Positions 15,718-25,447 of a stretch of DNA of 46,797 bases are shown here, piece by piece. Position numbers and translations under genes: made by a program. Positions within the stretch are counted from its first letter, which is position 1. The number at the start of each line of letters is the position of its first letter. Source of the DNA: Nitrospira sp. (lineage in GTDB: Bacteria > Nitrospirota > Nitrospiria > Nitrospirales > Nitrospiraceae); the NCBI GenBank assembly GCA_005116815.1, contig SWDR01000022.1, positions 10,023-56,819 of the forward strand, given 5' to 3'. The notes beneath the pieces are model-generated. The model did not search any database and was not told the origin of the DNA. It saw only the letters and a list, made by a program, of their open reading frames with translations.

Positions 15718-16554
15718 ATGGCCTGGTTTAAAAAACAAAAAACGACTGAAGCGGAAGCCCCGAAGCGATCCAAGCTTTCGGAAGGCATGTGGCTCAAGTG
15801 TAACCATTGCCGGGAGATCGTCTATCGTAAAGAGGTCGAACGGAACAATAAGGTCTGCCCGAAGTGCGACTACCATTTCCCCATCTCCGTCTTGGAGCGC
15901 ATTGCGCTCTTGGTCGATTTCGGCACGTTCAAAGAATGGGATGCGGAACTCGGCCCCCTGGATCCCCTGAGCTTTCATGACACGAAGTCGTACAAGGATC
16001 GGGTCAAAGCGCACCAGGAGAAGACTGGCCGCAAAGACGCCATGGTGATCGGCGAGGGGATGATGAACGGCCGCCGGGTGGTGCTCTGCGTATTCGACTT
16101 CAGTTTTATGGGCGGCAGCATGGGGTCGGTGGTCGGTGAAAAAATTTGCCGGGCGATCGATCGCGCGCTGGAAACCAGGCTGCCGGTGATCTTGGTTACC
16201 ACTTCCGGAGGCGCCAGGATGCAGGAGGGGATTCTTTCCCTGATGCAGATGGCCAAGACCTCTGCTGCGGTTGCCAAGCTGGGCGAGGCGAAGCTGCCAT
16301 TTATTTGTTTGTTAGCGGATCCCACGTTCGGAGGCGTCACTGCGAGCGTCGCCATGTTGGGCGATGTGATTCTCGCCGAGCCGAAAGCGCTGATCGGCTT
16401 TGCCGGGCCCCGCGTCATCGAGCAGACCATCAAGCAGCAGCTGCCGGATCAGTTTCAGCGCGCAGAGTTTCTGCTCGAACATGGCATGATCGATATGATC
16501 GTGGAGCGCAAGCAATTGAAAGAAACCTTAAGCACGCTCGTGGCCCACTTTTAA
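15718..16554 (+). CDS. accD: Acetyl-CoA carboxylase carboxyltransferase subunit beta
   Basis: 278-aa beta subunit of the carboxyltransferase that makes malonyl-CoA for fatty acid synthesis, working with AccA. An N-terminal four-cysteine zinc ribbon (CNHC...CPKC) precedes the crotonase-like fold. Oxyanion-hole and CoA-binding blocks are visible ([52 protein letters not shown]). The start is ATG at 15718 with AAGGAG 6 nt upstream; the track start at 15601 is too early. It is followed 57 bp later by folC, a common pairing. Complete. Confidence 0.97.
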   Translation: MAWFKKQKTTEAEAPKRSKLSEGMWLKCNHCREIVYRKEVERNNKVCPKCDYHFPISVLERIALLVDFGTFKEWDAELGPLDPLSFHDTKSYKDRVKAHQEKTGRKDAMVIGEGMMNGRRVVLCVFDFSFMGGSMGSVVGEKICRAIDRALETRLPVILVTTSGGARMQEGILSLMQMAKTSAAVAKLGEAKLPFICLLADPTFGGVTASVAMLGDVILAEPKALIGFAGPRVIEQTIKQQLPDQFQRAEFLLEHGMIDMIVERKQLKETLSTLVAHF

Positions 16555-16610
16555 GCCTGGGCCCCCCTATGACGCATCCGGGCTAACCTTCCAACCTGCC
16601 TGATCACACC

Positions 16611-17906
16611 ATGACCTATTTGTCTGCCGTGACCTTTCTCTTTCGCCTGCAAAAGCATGGCATCAAACTGGGTCTCGAGACGATGACGGCCTTGATGGAG
16701 CGTCTCGGGATGCCGCAGGCCAAGTACCGCACGCTGCATATCGCCGGGACGAACGGAAAGGGCTCCACTGCGGCCATGACCGCCGCGATATTGCAGGCGG
16801 CAGGGTATCGAGTGGGGCTCTATACCTCGCCCCATCTCGTGGAGTTTCGAGAGAGGATTCGCGTGAACGGCGAGATGATTGCGGAGTCGCAGGTGGCACA
16901 ATTGACCGAACAGCTTCAGTCGGTCTGTCAACCGGACCTGTCGCCGACCTTCTTCGAATATACGACGGCGATGGCATTTCAGCACTTCGCCGACTCAGGG
17001 GTGGATGTGGCGGTGTTGGAAGTCGGGCTTGGCGGGCGCTTCGATGCCACCAATGTCGTGACACCCTTGGCTTGTGCGGTGACGACGATTGCCCTCGATC
17101 ATCAGGAATATCTGGGGACGACCGTCTCGGCGATCGCGTTCGAGAAGGCCGGCATTATTAAGCAGGGGGTGCCGGTGGTGCTGGGGCGGCTCGATGATGA
17201 GGCCAGGCGCACGATCGAGCAGGTGGCCAAGGAACGGCAGGCCCCGGTCTTTCGCCTGCAAGAGGATTTTCGTACAGAGGGGGAGGGGCCCGAGGACTTT
17301 TCCTATCGCGGCATGGGTCTGCACTATGACGGATTGGCCTGTGTCTTGGAGGGGCGGCATCAACTGGATAACGCGGCCTGTGCGCTGGCGCTCTTGGACG
17401 CGGCAGCCCCTCAGGGGATCGCGGTCACGGCTGAAGCGGTGCGAGCTGGCTTGCGCGCGGTCGACTGGGCCGGGCGATTGGAAGTGGTCGATCACGATCC
17501 GACGATCCTGCTGGATGGCGCACATAATCCCGCTGCCGCCAGGGTCTTGGCTCACTACCTCACCCAGTCTGCCCGATCTCATCCGTCCCGCCCAGTCGTC
17601 CTAGTCCTTGCCATGATGCGCGATAAGGACCATCGAGGGTTTGTCGAGCCGCTCAAGGGCCTGGTGGATGAAGTCGTGTTGACACAGGCGGATCTTCCTC
17701 GTTCATTCACCGCGCAGGAACTCAGCGCTGCGCTCGACGGTGTGCTGCCGCATTCTCATGTCATGTCCTCGCTCGGTGATGCGATGGTCTTGGCCAGACA
17801 GCTGGCCACACCGGAGGGGCTGGTCTGCGTCACGGGCTCGCTCATGCTGGTGGGCGAGTGCAAGGCCTGGCTCCGTGGCTGTGGGCTGTCGCCGCTTCGG
17901 GGCTGA
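16611..17906 (+). CDS. folC: Bifunctional folylpolyglutamate/dihydrofolate synthase
   Basis: 431-aa Mur-ligase-family enzyme that adds glutamate to dihydropteroate and to folates. The P-loop is HIAGTNGKGSTAAM near residue 45, with TSPHLVEFRERI, the metal-binding block EVGLGGRFDATN near 145, the DHQEYLG block and the C-terminal domain motif LLDGAHNPAA near 305. Length and order are normal. It follows accD and its stop is immediately in front of the lptD start (one base between), suggesting coupled translation. Complete. Confidence 0.96.
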   Translation: MTYLSAVTFLFRLQKHGIKLGLETMTALMERLGMPQAKYRTLHIAGTNGKGSTAAMTAAILQAAGYRVGLYTSPHLVEFRERIRVNGEMIAESQVAQLTEQLQSVCQPDLSPTFFEYTTAMAFQHFADSGVDVAVLEVGLGGRFDATNVVTPLACAVTTIALDHQEYLGTTVSAIAFEKAGIIKQGVPVVLGRLDDEARRTIEQVAKERQAPVFRLQEDFRTEGEGPEDFSYRGMGLHYDGLACVLEGRHQLDNAACALALLDAAAPQGIAVTAEAVRAGLRAVDWAGRLEVVDHDPTILLDGAHNPAAARVLAHYLTQSARSHPSRPVVLVLAMMRDKDHRGFVEPLKGLVDEVVLTQADLPRSFTAQELSAALDGVLPHSHVMSSLGDAMVLARQLATPEGLVCVTGSLMLVGECKAWLRGCGLSPLRG

Positions 17907-17907
17907 T

Positions 17908-20373
17908 ATGACAGGTATGGTGATGCGGTTATCCAGGTGTCTGGCCGGTTGGTTGTTGGTGGGGCTGTTGTTTCCGCTCGGCGGGCATGCCGTGGGGAAC
18001 CAGGCTGGGTCTGTGCCGGCGGCGACATCGTCCGGTGCGCTCCCGCTCGATATCACTGCCGAACGCATCGATTATCTCCAAGAACAAGAGACGTACGAAG
18101 CCAATGGTTCGGTGGTGGTCAATCAGGGCGCCATGCGTCTCACGGCCGATCACATGACCATTCATGCCTTGCCTGGCGTCGTGATTGCCACGGGCCATGT
18201 CCGACTCGTCGATCCCAAAGCCGATCTCGCGACCGAACGGTTGGAACTCAACGTGAATACCGAGGCGGGGGTGATCACGCATGGACGGGTGTATCTGAAA
18301 GCCTCGAATACCTCGGTCGAGGGTCGACTCATGCAGCGGTTTTCAGAGGACCATTATCGGGTGAAAGAGGGCCGGTTTACGAACTGCGATGCGCAGGAAG
18401 GGGAGACGCCGGCCTGGCGGTTTGAGTTTAAAGATCTTGATTTGAATGCCGGCGATCACGTGGGATTTGCCGGCGGGTGGCTCTGTGTGAACGATGTCCC
18501 GGTGATTCCGATTCCCACGATGACGTATCCGCTCTCCAGTCGACGGAGCGGGTTTCTTATTCCGAATGTCGGGTACGACAATCGATTCGGGACGCACCTC
18601 CAGGAAAGCTTTTATTGGGCCATCAGTCCTAGCCAGGATCTCACGATCTCTCCTTCGTATTACAGCAGTCTCGGCTACGGCAGCGATTTCGAGTATCGGT
18701 ATGCCCTGGATCAGAAATCGAAGGGGCAATGGTTTGTCAGTTTTCTGCAGCAGACGAAATTGCCGAATGTGTCAGGCGTCACCGATAACGGGGGCAGTGC
18801 GTCACAGTCCCGCGCGCTCATCGCCGGGACCCATACCCAGCAGTTCACGCCGGACTTGTTGCTGCGCGCCCAGATCAGCTTTGTGACCGATCCAAACTAT
18901 CTGCAGCAACTCAGTAACTCAGGCGCCCAGCGGGCGCTCCCGAGCAGTGAAAATAATATCTTAGCCACGCAGCGGCTGCCCTATGGGAATCTCTATTTCC
19001 TCGGGCAATACCTGCAGCCGCTCCAGGCGGGAGGTAAGGATACGTTCCAGCGGTTGCCGGAAACCGGCTATAGCCTTCCCAATCTGTCGCTCTTCAATTC
19101 GCCGCTGCTCCTTGGGTTGGACAGCAATTATGTGAATTTCTATCGTGAGCAGGGCTTTACGCTTAACCGGGTGGATGTGATGCCCGGTCTCACCACCGAT
19201 GTCATCGATTTGGGGCACATTATCGGTTTGACGCCGCAAGCGAAGGTCCGGGAGGTGTATTACACCCGAGGCGTTGAATCGAGCAATAGTCAGCATCGGG
19301 AGACGTTGTGGGCGAGCCTTGACGCGACCTCAAAGCTCAGTCGACGATTCGGTATGGGAGACGGTGGCTCGTTCTTGCATACGCTCGAGCCGAGCGTGGT
19401 CTATGAGTATGTGCCTCCCACGGATCAGTCGAAGATTACGCAGATCGATCAGGTGGACGATCTGCCGAAGAAAAACTTGCTGACCTATGCCATCCGTAGC
19501 CGGCTGTTGGAGCAAGAGGGCGGCAGCAGTTTCAACTGGCTGGATTTTACGATGGCGCAGAGTTATCACGTGGGTGCGACGCAAACGAGAGCGCGTGATT
19601 TTACTCCGGGGGCCTCGCCGCAACTCGGATCGATTACGCAACCGCTGCAGCCTGCAACGGTGGCCATTGACGGCAAGAAACTGTCCGACCTCTGGATGCG
19701 CGCCGTGATCGGCAATACGACGCCTCAGTTCACGCAGGCCCAGTTGGCGTCCGCGGCGTTCGGTCGTGGCGCCGGGGTTGTCCCCGGCCAGCAGCCGGCC
19801 ATCAATCAGTATCTGACCATCGATGCCTTTTTCGATCCCTACCGATCCACGATGAGTCAATTCAATACCGACCTCCGGGTGCAACAGTCCAACCACTGGT
19901 ACATGGAGGTCGGACAGCGATTTTCTCGCGATGGGAACCGCGTCCGCCGCGGCGATGTCTGGAACCCTGTTTCGTTCAATGAGGTCTATGCACCGACCGA
20001 AGAAATTCAGTTTGTCACAGCAGGCGGAGGGTTTCGGACACCCTGGGGTTGGACGATCGGCGCCAAAGGGTACTACGACGTGAAGAACGGCAAGAGCCCT
20101 GAGTACGATGTGGTGGCGCTCTATCAGAATCCCTGCAAGTGCTGGTCGCTGGGGCTCTACTATCTACAGTTCCCGGACCGTGCTCAGTACAACTTCATGT
20201 TGAGCCTGACGGGTATTGGTTGGACGGAAAACTTCGGTACGGCTGTGCTCCGGAGTATTCTCAGTCCCCTGCTGATCGGGGAGAAGGGTCTGCCCTGGGC
20301 CGCGCCTGGCGGGCCCTATGGAAGGGCACAGTCGCTTCTGCCCCAGACAGGAATGGGAGGGGTAGCCCGGTGA
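17908..20373 (+). CDS. lptD: LPS-assembly protein LptD (outer membrane)
   Basis: About 821-aa outer-membrane beta-barrel that inserts lipopolysaccharide into the outer leaflet, normally with LptE. A signal peptide is evident (MRLSRCLAGWLLVGLLFPLGGHAVG), followed by an LptA-like OstA domain (LDITAERIDYLQEQETYEANG, repeated VVNQGAMRLTADH-type strands, to about residue 190) and the long barrel with alternating aromatic strands. The ATG at 17908 directly follows the folC stop; starts at 17917 or 17923 are also possible. The paired cysteines near CKC at the C-terminal region may serve the inter-domain disulfides of the family. Complete. Confidence 0.93.
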   Translation: MTGMVMRLSRCLAGWLLVGLLFPLGGHAVGNQAGSVPAATSSGALPLDITAERIDYLQEQETYEANGSVVVNQGAMRLTADHMTIHALPGVVIATGHVRLVDPKADLATERLELNVNTEAGVITHGRVYLKASNTSVEGRLMQRFSEDHYRVKEGRFTNCDAQEGETPAWRFEFKDLDLNAGDHVGFAGGWLCVNDVPVIPIPTMTYPLSSRRSGFLIPNVGYDNRFGTHLQESFYWAISPSQDLTISPSYYSSLGYGSDFEYRYALDQKSKGQWFVSFLQQTKLPNVSGVTDNGGSASQSRALIAGTHTQQFTPDLLLRAQISFVTDPNYLQQLSNSGAQRALPSSENNILATQRLPYGNLYFLGQYLQPLQAGGKDTFQRLPETGYSLPNLSLFNSPLLLGLDSNYVNFYREQGFTLNRVDVMPGLTTDVIDLGHIIGLTPQAKVREVYYTRGVESSNSQHRETLWASLDATSKLSRRFGMGDGGSFLHTLEPSVVYEYVPPTDQSKITQIDQVDDLPKKNLLTYAIRSRLLEQEGGSSFNWLDFTMAQSYHVGATQTRARDFTPGASPQLGSITQPLQPATVAIDGKKLSDLWMRAVIGNTTPQFTQAQLASAAFGRGAGVVPGQQPAINQYLTIDAFFDPYRSTMSQFNTDLRVQQSNHWYMEVGQRFSRDGNRVRRGDVWNPVSFNEVYAPTEEIQFVTAGGGFRTPWGWTIGAKGYYDVKNGKSPEYDVVALYQNPCKCWSLGLYYLQFPDRAQYNFMLSLTGIGWTENFGTAVLRSILSPLLIGEKGLPWAAPGGPYGRAQSLLPQTGMGGVAR

Positions 20374-20506
20374 GTCGATCATGCCGTGGAACGGCGCGGG
20401 GCACGTCGCGCAGGGGCTCGATGGATTTGACTCCCCGAAGAGGGCTGGTATACGATGCCTCATCGATTTGAAATTATTTCCGTGCTCAGCGAAGGAGGAA
20501 TACGAC

Positions 20507-20854
20507 GTGGCTGGTGATGCACTGAAAGTTGAAGATGGTACGTGGGACGCCGATGTCATGAAGTCCGCTGAATTGGTGATGGTCGATTTCTGGGCGGTGT
20601 GGTGTGGCCCGTGCCAAATGGTCGCTCCGATCATTGAGGAATTGGCCAAAGAATATGCCGGGAAAATGAAGGTGCGGAAGCTCAATACCGATGAGAATCC
20701 TGAAGTGGCAGGCCGCTATCAGGTCATGAGTATCCCGACGATTCTGTTTTTCAAGAACGGCCAGGTCGTGGAAAAACTCGTTGGCGCACGACCCAAGCGG
20801 CAGTTTAAGGAAATGATCGATTCCCTGCTGGCCCAACCAGCCGGCTCAGCCTAG
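20507..20854 (+). CDS. trxA: Thioredoxin
   Basis: 115-aa cytoplasmic disulfide reductase with the classic WCGPC active site in VDFWAVWCGPCQMVAP, the cis-proline loop MSIPTILFFKNG and the C-terminal helix. The start is a GTG at 20507 with a strong AAGGAGGA 8 nt upstream; the longer track ORF from 20381 is not needed. It lies 133 bp after lptD and 20 bp before recN. Complete. Confidence 0.96.
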   Translation: MAGDALKVEDGTWDADVMKSAELVMVDFWAVWCGPCQMVAPIIEELAKEYAGKMKVRKLNTDENPEVAGRYQVMSIPTILFFKNGQVVEKLVGARPKRQFKEMIDSLLAQPAGSA

Positions 20855-20874
20855 GAATGTAGCCACCTGCCGCA

Positions 20875-22566
20875 ATGCTCTTCGAGTTGCGCATCGTCAA
20901 TTTCGCGCTCATTGAGCAGCTCAGTCTCCAATTCCAGTCGGGGTTTATTGTCCTGACCGGGGAGACTGGGGCTGGCAAATCTCTCCTCATCGATGCGATT
21001 GCGTTGCTGGTCGGTGGACGGGCTTCCACCGACCAGATTCGTACTGGCGAAGACGAGGCTCAGCTGGAAGCATCGTTCCATCTCCCAGATACCCATCCAC
21101 TCCTCCAACGATTGCGGTCGCTAGACCTCATCGGTCAGCACGAGTCCGAATTGATTCTTCGGCGTGTCCTCTCGCGATCCGGCCGCCATCGGGTGTACCT
21201 CAACGGCAGCCTCTGCCCCCTCCGTGTGCTCGAAGAGCTCGGGGGCACCCTCGTCGATATCCATGGTCAGCATGAGCAGCAATCGCTGCTGGCCCCGGCC
21301 AAACAGCTCGATGCCCTCGATGCGTTCGGTCGGCTCCATGAGTTACGTGGGCGGTATGAGCAGACCTACCAGGCATGGAAGGATCTTCGCACGCAGTTGG
21401 ATGCCTTGGAGCATGAAGGTGTCGATCGTGCACGAATTGAAGACATGTTGCGGTTTCAGTCGCAGGAGATCGAGCAAGCCGGCTTGCTGCCCGATGAAGA
21501 AGAGCGGGTGCGTCATGAGCGGCAGCGACTAGTCCATGCGCATCGACTCAGGGAATTGGCCCATGAGGTCTATGTGGAATTGCAGGAGGATGAGCAGGCG
21601 GTCCTCACCAGGCTTGGACGGATTGAACGGACCCTTGCAGAGTTGGCTCAAACTGACACAGCGATGGGTGATTGTGAGCAGGCGGCGAAGGACTCCGCGA
21701 TCCAGCTCAAGGAGCTGGCAGGACGACTGCGTGATTATGCAGAACGGCTAGAAGCCGATCCTGACCGATTGGCTGTCGTGGAGGACCGAGTCGATCTCAT
21801 CCAGCAACTGAAGAAAAAGTATGGAGGGTCGGTCGAGGCAGTACTTGCGACGGGAAGACGGGTGCAGGAGGAGCTGCAACTTTTGGATAATCGTGAAGAG
21901 CGTACTGCTGAATTGACCGCACGGTTGGACGAGTCGGCTCGACACCTTCGCACGCTCTCCCAGCAGCTGTCGAAGAAGCGAATGGACGCAGCCAAGCGAA
22001 TGACGTCGCTCGTGGGGGCAGAGCTGGTCGCGTTGAAAATGGAGCAGGCCATCTTTCAAGTCACGGTCTTGAGTGATGAGTCGGATGAGGGGCTTGGACC
22101 GGCTGGGCGTGATCGAGTAGAGTTTCTGCTCTCAAGCAATCCTGGCGAACCAGCGAGGCCGTTGGGCCGTGTAGCCTCGGGCGGTGAGCTGTCGAGGATT
22201 ATGTTGGCGCTCAAAACAGTATTGGCCGAGATGGACCAGGTACCGGTGTTGGTATTCGACGAAATCGATACGGGTGTGGGCGGGGCGGTCGCTGCCGCCA
22301 TGGGAACGAGATTGCGCAAGCTCGGGTCGTTCCATCAAGTGTTCTGTATCACCCATCTTCCTCAGGTTGCGGCTCAAGCGGAGCATCATCTGCTGGTAGA
22401 AAAGGGACTGGAGAGTCAGCGCACATCCACATCGGTCAGAGCGCTCAAGGGGATAGGGCGAGAAGAGGAAATCGCCAGAATGTTGGGCGGTCTGACCATT
22501 ACGAAAAAAGTGCGTGAAACGGCAGCGGAGCTCATTGCGGGGGCGAAGGGGAAACGGTCTGAGTGA
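20875..22566 (+). CDS. recN: DNA repair protein RecN
   Basis: 563-aa SMC-like ATPase acting early in double-strand break repair. The N-terminal half-domain carries Walker A (GETGAGKSLLIDAI), followed by the Q-loop region and RVYLNGSL/HGQHEQQSLL blocks. A long central coiled coil runs from about residue 150 to 400, and the C-terminal half-domain holds the ABC signature (ASGGELSRIMLALK) and Walker B (VLVFDEIDTGVGG), then the CITHLPQVAA block. Full length. Convergent with the ntrC-like gene, only 17 bp apart. Confidence 0.97.
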   Translation: MLFELRIVNFALIEQLSLQFQSGFIVLTGETGAGKSLLIDAIALLVGGRASTDQIRTGEDEAQLEASFHLPDTHPLLQRLRSLDLIGQHESELILRRVLSRSGRHRVYLNGSLCPLRVLEELGGTLVDIHGQHEQQSLLAPAKQLDALDAFGRLHELRGRYEQTYQAWKDLRTQLDALEHEGVDRARIEDMLRFQSQEIEQAGLLPDEEERVRHERQRLVHAHRLRELAHEVYVELQEDEQAVLTRLGRIERTLAELAQTDTAMGDCEQAAKDSAIQLKELAGRLRDYAERLEADPDRLAVVEDRVDLIQQLKKKYGGSVEAVLATGRRVQEELQLLDNREERTAELTARLDESARHLRTLSQQLSKKRMDAAKRMTSLVGAELVALKMEQAIFQVTVLSDESDEGLGPAGRDRVEFLLSSNPGEPARPLGRVASGGELSRIMLALKTVLAEMDQVPVLVFDEIDTGVGGAVAAAMGTRLRKLGSFHQVFCITHLPQVAAQAEHHLLVEKGLESQRTSTSVRALKGIGREEEIARMLGGLTITKKVRETAAELIAGAKGKRSE

Positions 22567-22583
22567 GCGGGGGAGACGTCAGA

Positions 22584-24041
22584 TCAGTCGGCAGGGGTTG
22601 TTGCTGTCGCCATTGCAGGAAGGCATGCTTTGCATTCCTGGATCACGCGCGTAAAGAGTTCTGTTAATTTTGGTTCGAAGTGAGTGCCTGCATGCGCACG
22701 CATGTGTTGGCAGGCGTCATCAATCGAGAGAGGCGATCGGCCTGGAAGCTCTGCAGTCAGGTGGTCGAACGCTTGGGCCAGACTGACAATGCGGGCTAGT
22801 TGAGGAATGCCGTCTTCCTGAAGTCCATAGGGATAGCCTGAGCCATCCCATCGAGTATCGTTCTTCAGGATGGTCGGGAGATGTTCGGGGGTGATGATGT
22901 CCGATCCCTTGGACCAAATGAATGCCTGCTCGATGATGTTCTCCATTTCTCGCACATTGCCAGGCCAGGGATAGCGGGAGAGAAGATCGATGGCATCTTT
23001 GGAAAACTCTTGAGGCGGCCGGTTTTCTTCCTCGATGCGCTTTGCCAGAAAATGTTTGGCGAGGAGGGGGACGTCTTCACCGCGTTCCCGAAGCGGAGGC
23101 AAATACAGCGCAATGACGTTGATGCGGTAGTAGAGGTCTTCGCGGAATTGTCCTTTGCGAACGAGTTCTTCAAGATTTTTGTTCGTCGCGGTGACGATGC
23201 GCACATCTACCTTGATGGATTGCACCCCACCGACTCTGGTGAATTCTCGTTCCTGCAAGACGCGCAGCAGCTTGGCTTGTGTCATGGCGCTGAGATCGCC
23301 GATCTCGTCGAGGAAGAGCGTACCGGTATTCGCGAGTTCAAACTGTCCGACTCGACGAGCCGTGGCATCCGTGAAGGAGCCTTTCTCATGGCCGAATAAC
23401 TCACTCTCGATGAGCGTTTCAGGAAGGGCGGCACAATTGAGTGCGATGAAGGGCCGTTCGCGCCTGCTGCTATTGTAATGGAGGGCCTTCGCGACCAGCT
23501 CCTTTCCCGTTCCGCTCTCTCCTGAGATAAACACGGTGGTGCGGCTGTCGGCGACTTGTTCGATCTTGGTGTAGATGTCTTGCATCGACGGGCTCTTGCC
23601 GATCAGATTGTGAAAGGCATAGCGTCGAACGACTTGCGCACGGAGCTGTTTGACCTCCCGCTGGAGTTCCTGATCTTTGAGTGCGCGATCGACGATGATG
23701 CGGAGTTCTTCCACATCGAAAGGTTTCGAGAGATAGTCGGCCGCACCGAACTTCATGGCGTCGACGGCGGTTTTGACCGATTTTGTTCCTGTCAGCATGA
23801 TGACCGGCGCCGTCCGGTCCTCGGCGCGTATGGTTTGGAGTACCGACAGCCCGTCCGTGCCAGGCAGGATGACGTCGAGGAGCACCAGATGGGGAGCTTC
23901 CTTGCGAAATAGCTCGAGGCCCTCTTGGGCGTCTGCGGCTTGGATCGTTTCGTAGGCTGGCTCGAGCACCGCTTTCAATGAAGCCCGAACCCGGGCCTCA
24001 TCATCGATCAACAGGATTCGCTTTTTCATGCTGGTGTCCAT
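22584..24041 (-). CDS. NtrC-type response regulator joined in frame to an HD-GYP fragment
   Basis: Residues 1-392 are a sigma54-dependent regulator: receiver with phospho-Asp56 (LVLLDVILPG) and Lys106, then an AAA+ domain with Walker A GESGTGKE, GSFTDA in place of GAFTGA, Walker B TLFLDEIGDL and the R-finger region. The Fis-type DNA-binding domain that should follow is replaced at about residue 394 by the end of an HD-GYP phosphodiesterase (RWDGSGYPYGL, IPQLARIVSLAQAFDHLT, AGTHFEPKL). The HD pair and most metal ligands are missing, so this tail should not cleave c-di-GMP, and the regulator should not bind DNA. A real regulator fused in evolution would be expected to keep a whole domain. The upstream histidine kinase (14 bp) is the likely partner of the receiver. 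Confidence 0.8.
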   Translation of the reverse strand: MDTSMKKRILLIDDEARVRASLKAVLEPAYETIQAADAQEGLELFRKEAPHLVLLDVILPGTDGLSVLQTIRAEDRTAPVIMLTGTKSVKTAVDAMKFGAADYLSKPFDVEELRIIVDRALKDQELQREVKQLRAQVVRRYAFHNLIGKSPSMQDIYTKIEQVADSRTTVFISGESGTGKELVAKALHYNSSRRERPFIALNCAALPETLIESELFGHEKGSFTDATARRVGQFELANTGTLFLDEIGDLSAMTQAKLLRVLQEREFTRVGGVQSIKVDVRIVTATNKNLEELVRKGQFREDLYYRINVIALYLPPLRERGEDVPLLAKHFLAKRIEEENRPPQEFSKDAIDLLSRYPWPGNVREMENIIEQAFIWSKGSDIITPEHLPTILKNDTRWDGSGYPYGLQEDGIPQLARIVSLAQAFDHLTAELPGRSPLSIDDACQHMRAHAGTHFEPKLTELFTRVIQECKACLPAMATATTPAD

Positions 24042-24054
24042 AGGGTGTTGGCGA

Positions 24055-25332
24055 TTATGCGGGCAAGGCCGGCAGGCTCACGAAAAACGTGGTGCCGATA
24101 CCGACTGTACTCTTCACCCGGATTTCGCCGTGATGTTCTTGAATAATTTGATGGACAATCGTCAAGCCGAGTCCTGTTCCTTCGTGTTCTCCGCTCTCGT
24201 GTTTGGTCGTGAAAAATGGGTCGAAAATGTGTTCAAGATTGGCCTCTTGAATTCCCTCACCGGTATCCTCAATTTCGATGTGGGCCCAGACTTTTCCTCC
24301 CGGCTTCACCACTGTGCGGGTTTGAACACGTAACCGCCCACCCGCTCCTGCCATGGAGTCTATGGCATTGAGGAGGAGATTGAGCAGGACCTGTTTAATC
24401 TGTTGTCGATCCAGCATGACACGAGGCAGGTCAGGCGCCAACTCTTTTTCAATCTTGATCCCACGGCTATCCGCCTTCACGTCGATGAAATAGAGACAGG
24501 AGGCGACAATATCGTTGAAATCCTCGTCCGTTAGTTTGGGCTCCATGTATCGGGCGTAGTCGAGAATTTCCTGGATCAATCGCTCGATTCGATACACATC
24601 GTCGAGCACGACTTTACTGAACTCCTGGATGAATTGCGGGTCATCTTTTCGTTCAGGAGCCAACTGGATAAAGGTTTTAATCGAGGTGAGCGGATTTCTG
24701 ATTTCATGAGCGAAGCCGCCGGCGATCGTCTCAAGGGATTTCAGCCGATCCGTTCGCTTCATCAGTGTGTGTGAGCGATGCAGATCCTCGTACAACACAA
24801 TCGTGTCGAGTGCATTGGTCGCGGTTTGTGCCAGCGCGGCCAGCATGGCCTTGCTCAGTGCCTGTTCTGTCGTGAGAGGGACTGCTGCGCCGAGGACGGT
24901 GAAGGCAATGAGACGGCTTTTGTTGAGATGCGGCACGATGCGGGAGGCCTGCATCGATTCCATCGCTCTGCGTGCGTCGGCTCCGAAGTCAGTATCTTGA
25001 AGGTCAGTCGCCGAGTCGGTCTGTGCCATGATCCAGTTGGTGGCGAGCAGGTGTTGAGGCAAGGGATGGCTCACGGCCAACGTTGATGGAATAGAGGCGG
25101 GGGCATCCGAACCAACCATGTTGGCGCGGCGATAACATTCATGTTCGCGATCCAGGACGAAGAGCGCCCCATGGGTCGTCGCCCCTGCTCGGCAGAGTTC
25201 GTGGACAATGCGATTGCCGATGGTCGGCAGGTCGGTCATGGTGCCCAGGTCTGACGCAAACTGTGTGACGATAGTTAACAGCTCACTAGAAGACGACGTT
25301 GAGAAGTCGGTATTCGGTGGGCGTGAGGTCAT
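24055..25332 (-). CDS. GAF-domain sensor histidine kinase
   Basis: 425-aa soluble kinase with no membrane segment. A GAF domain (about 20-180) is followed by a linker helix, HisKA with phospho-acceptor His209 in GGFAHEIRNPLTSIKTF, and a full HATPase: N box LLNLLLNAIDSM, G1 DTGEGI, F FDPFFTTK, G2 GTGLGLTIV. It should sense an intracellular signal and phosphorylate the receiver of the NtrC-like protein encoded 14 bp downstream. It may also phosphorylate the receiver of the 1395-aa protein encoded 115 bp upstream. No clear ribosome-binding site at the ATG. Confidence 0.93.
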   Translation of the reverse strand: MTSRPPNTDFSTSSSSELLTIVTQFASDLGTMTDLPTIGNRIVHELCRAGATTHGALFVLDREHECYRRANMVGSDAPASIPSTLAVSHPLPQHLLATNWIMAQTDSATDLQDTDFGADARRAMESMQASRIVPHLNKSRLIAFTVLGAAVPLTTEQALSKAMLAALAQTATNALDTIVLYEDLHRSHTLMKRTDRLKSLETIAGGFAHEIRNPLTSIKTFIQLAPERKDDPQFIQEFSKVVLDDVYRIERLIQEILDYARYMEPKLTDEDFNDIVASCLYFIDVKADSRGIKIEKELAPDLPRVMLDRQQIKQVLLNLLLNAIDSMAGAGGRLRVQTRTVVKPGGKVWAHIEIEDTGEGIQEANLEHIFDPFFTTKHESGEHEGTGLGLTIVHQIIQEHHGEIRVKSTVGIGTTFFVSLPALPA

Positions 25333-25447
25333 AACGAAGAGGGAGCACAGCGGTGCCTGGTGAGAACCATAAGGACGTGCCTATTGCGCATGAATGGTCT
25401 ACGTGTTCAAAGATGTACAGGCGGGAGTATACACGGCACGGGTACGT

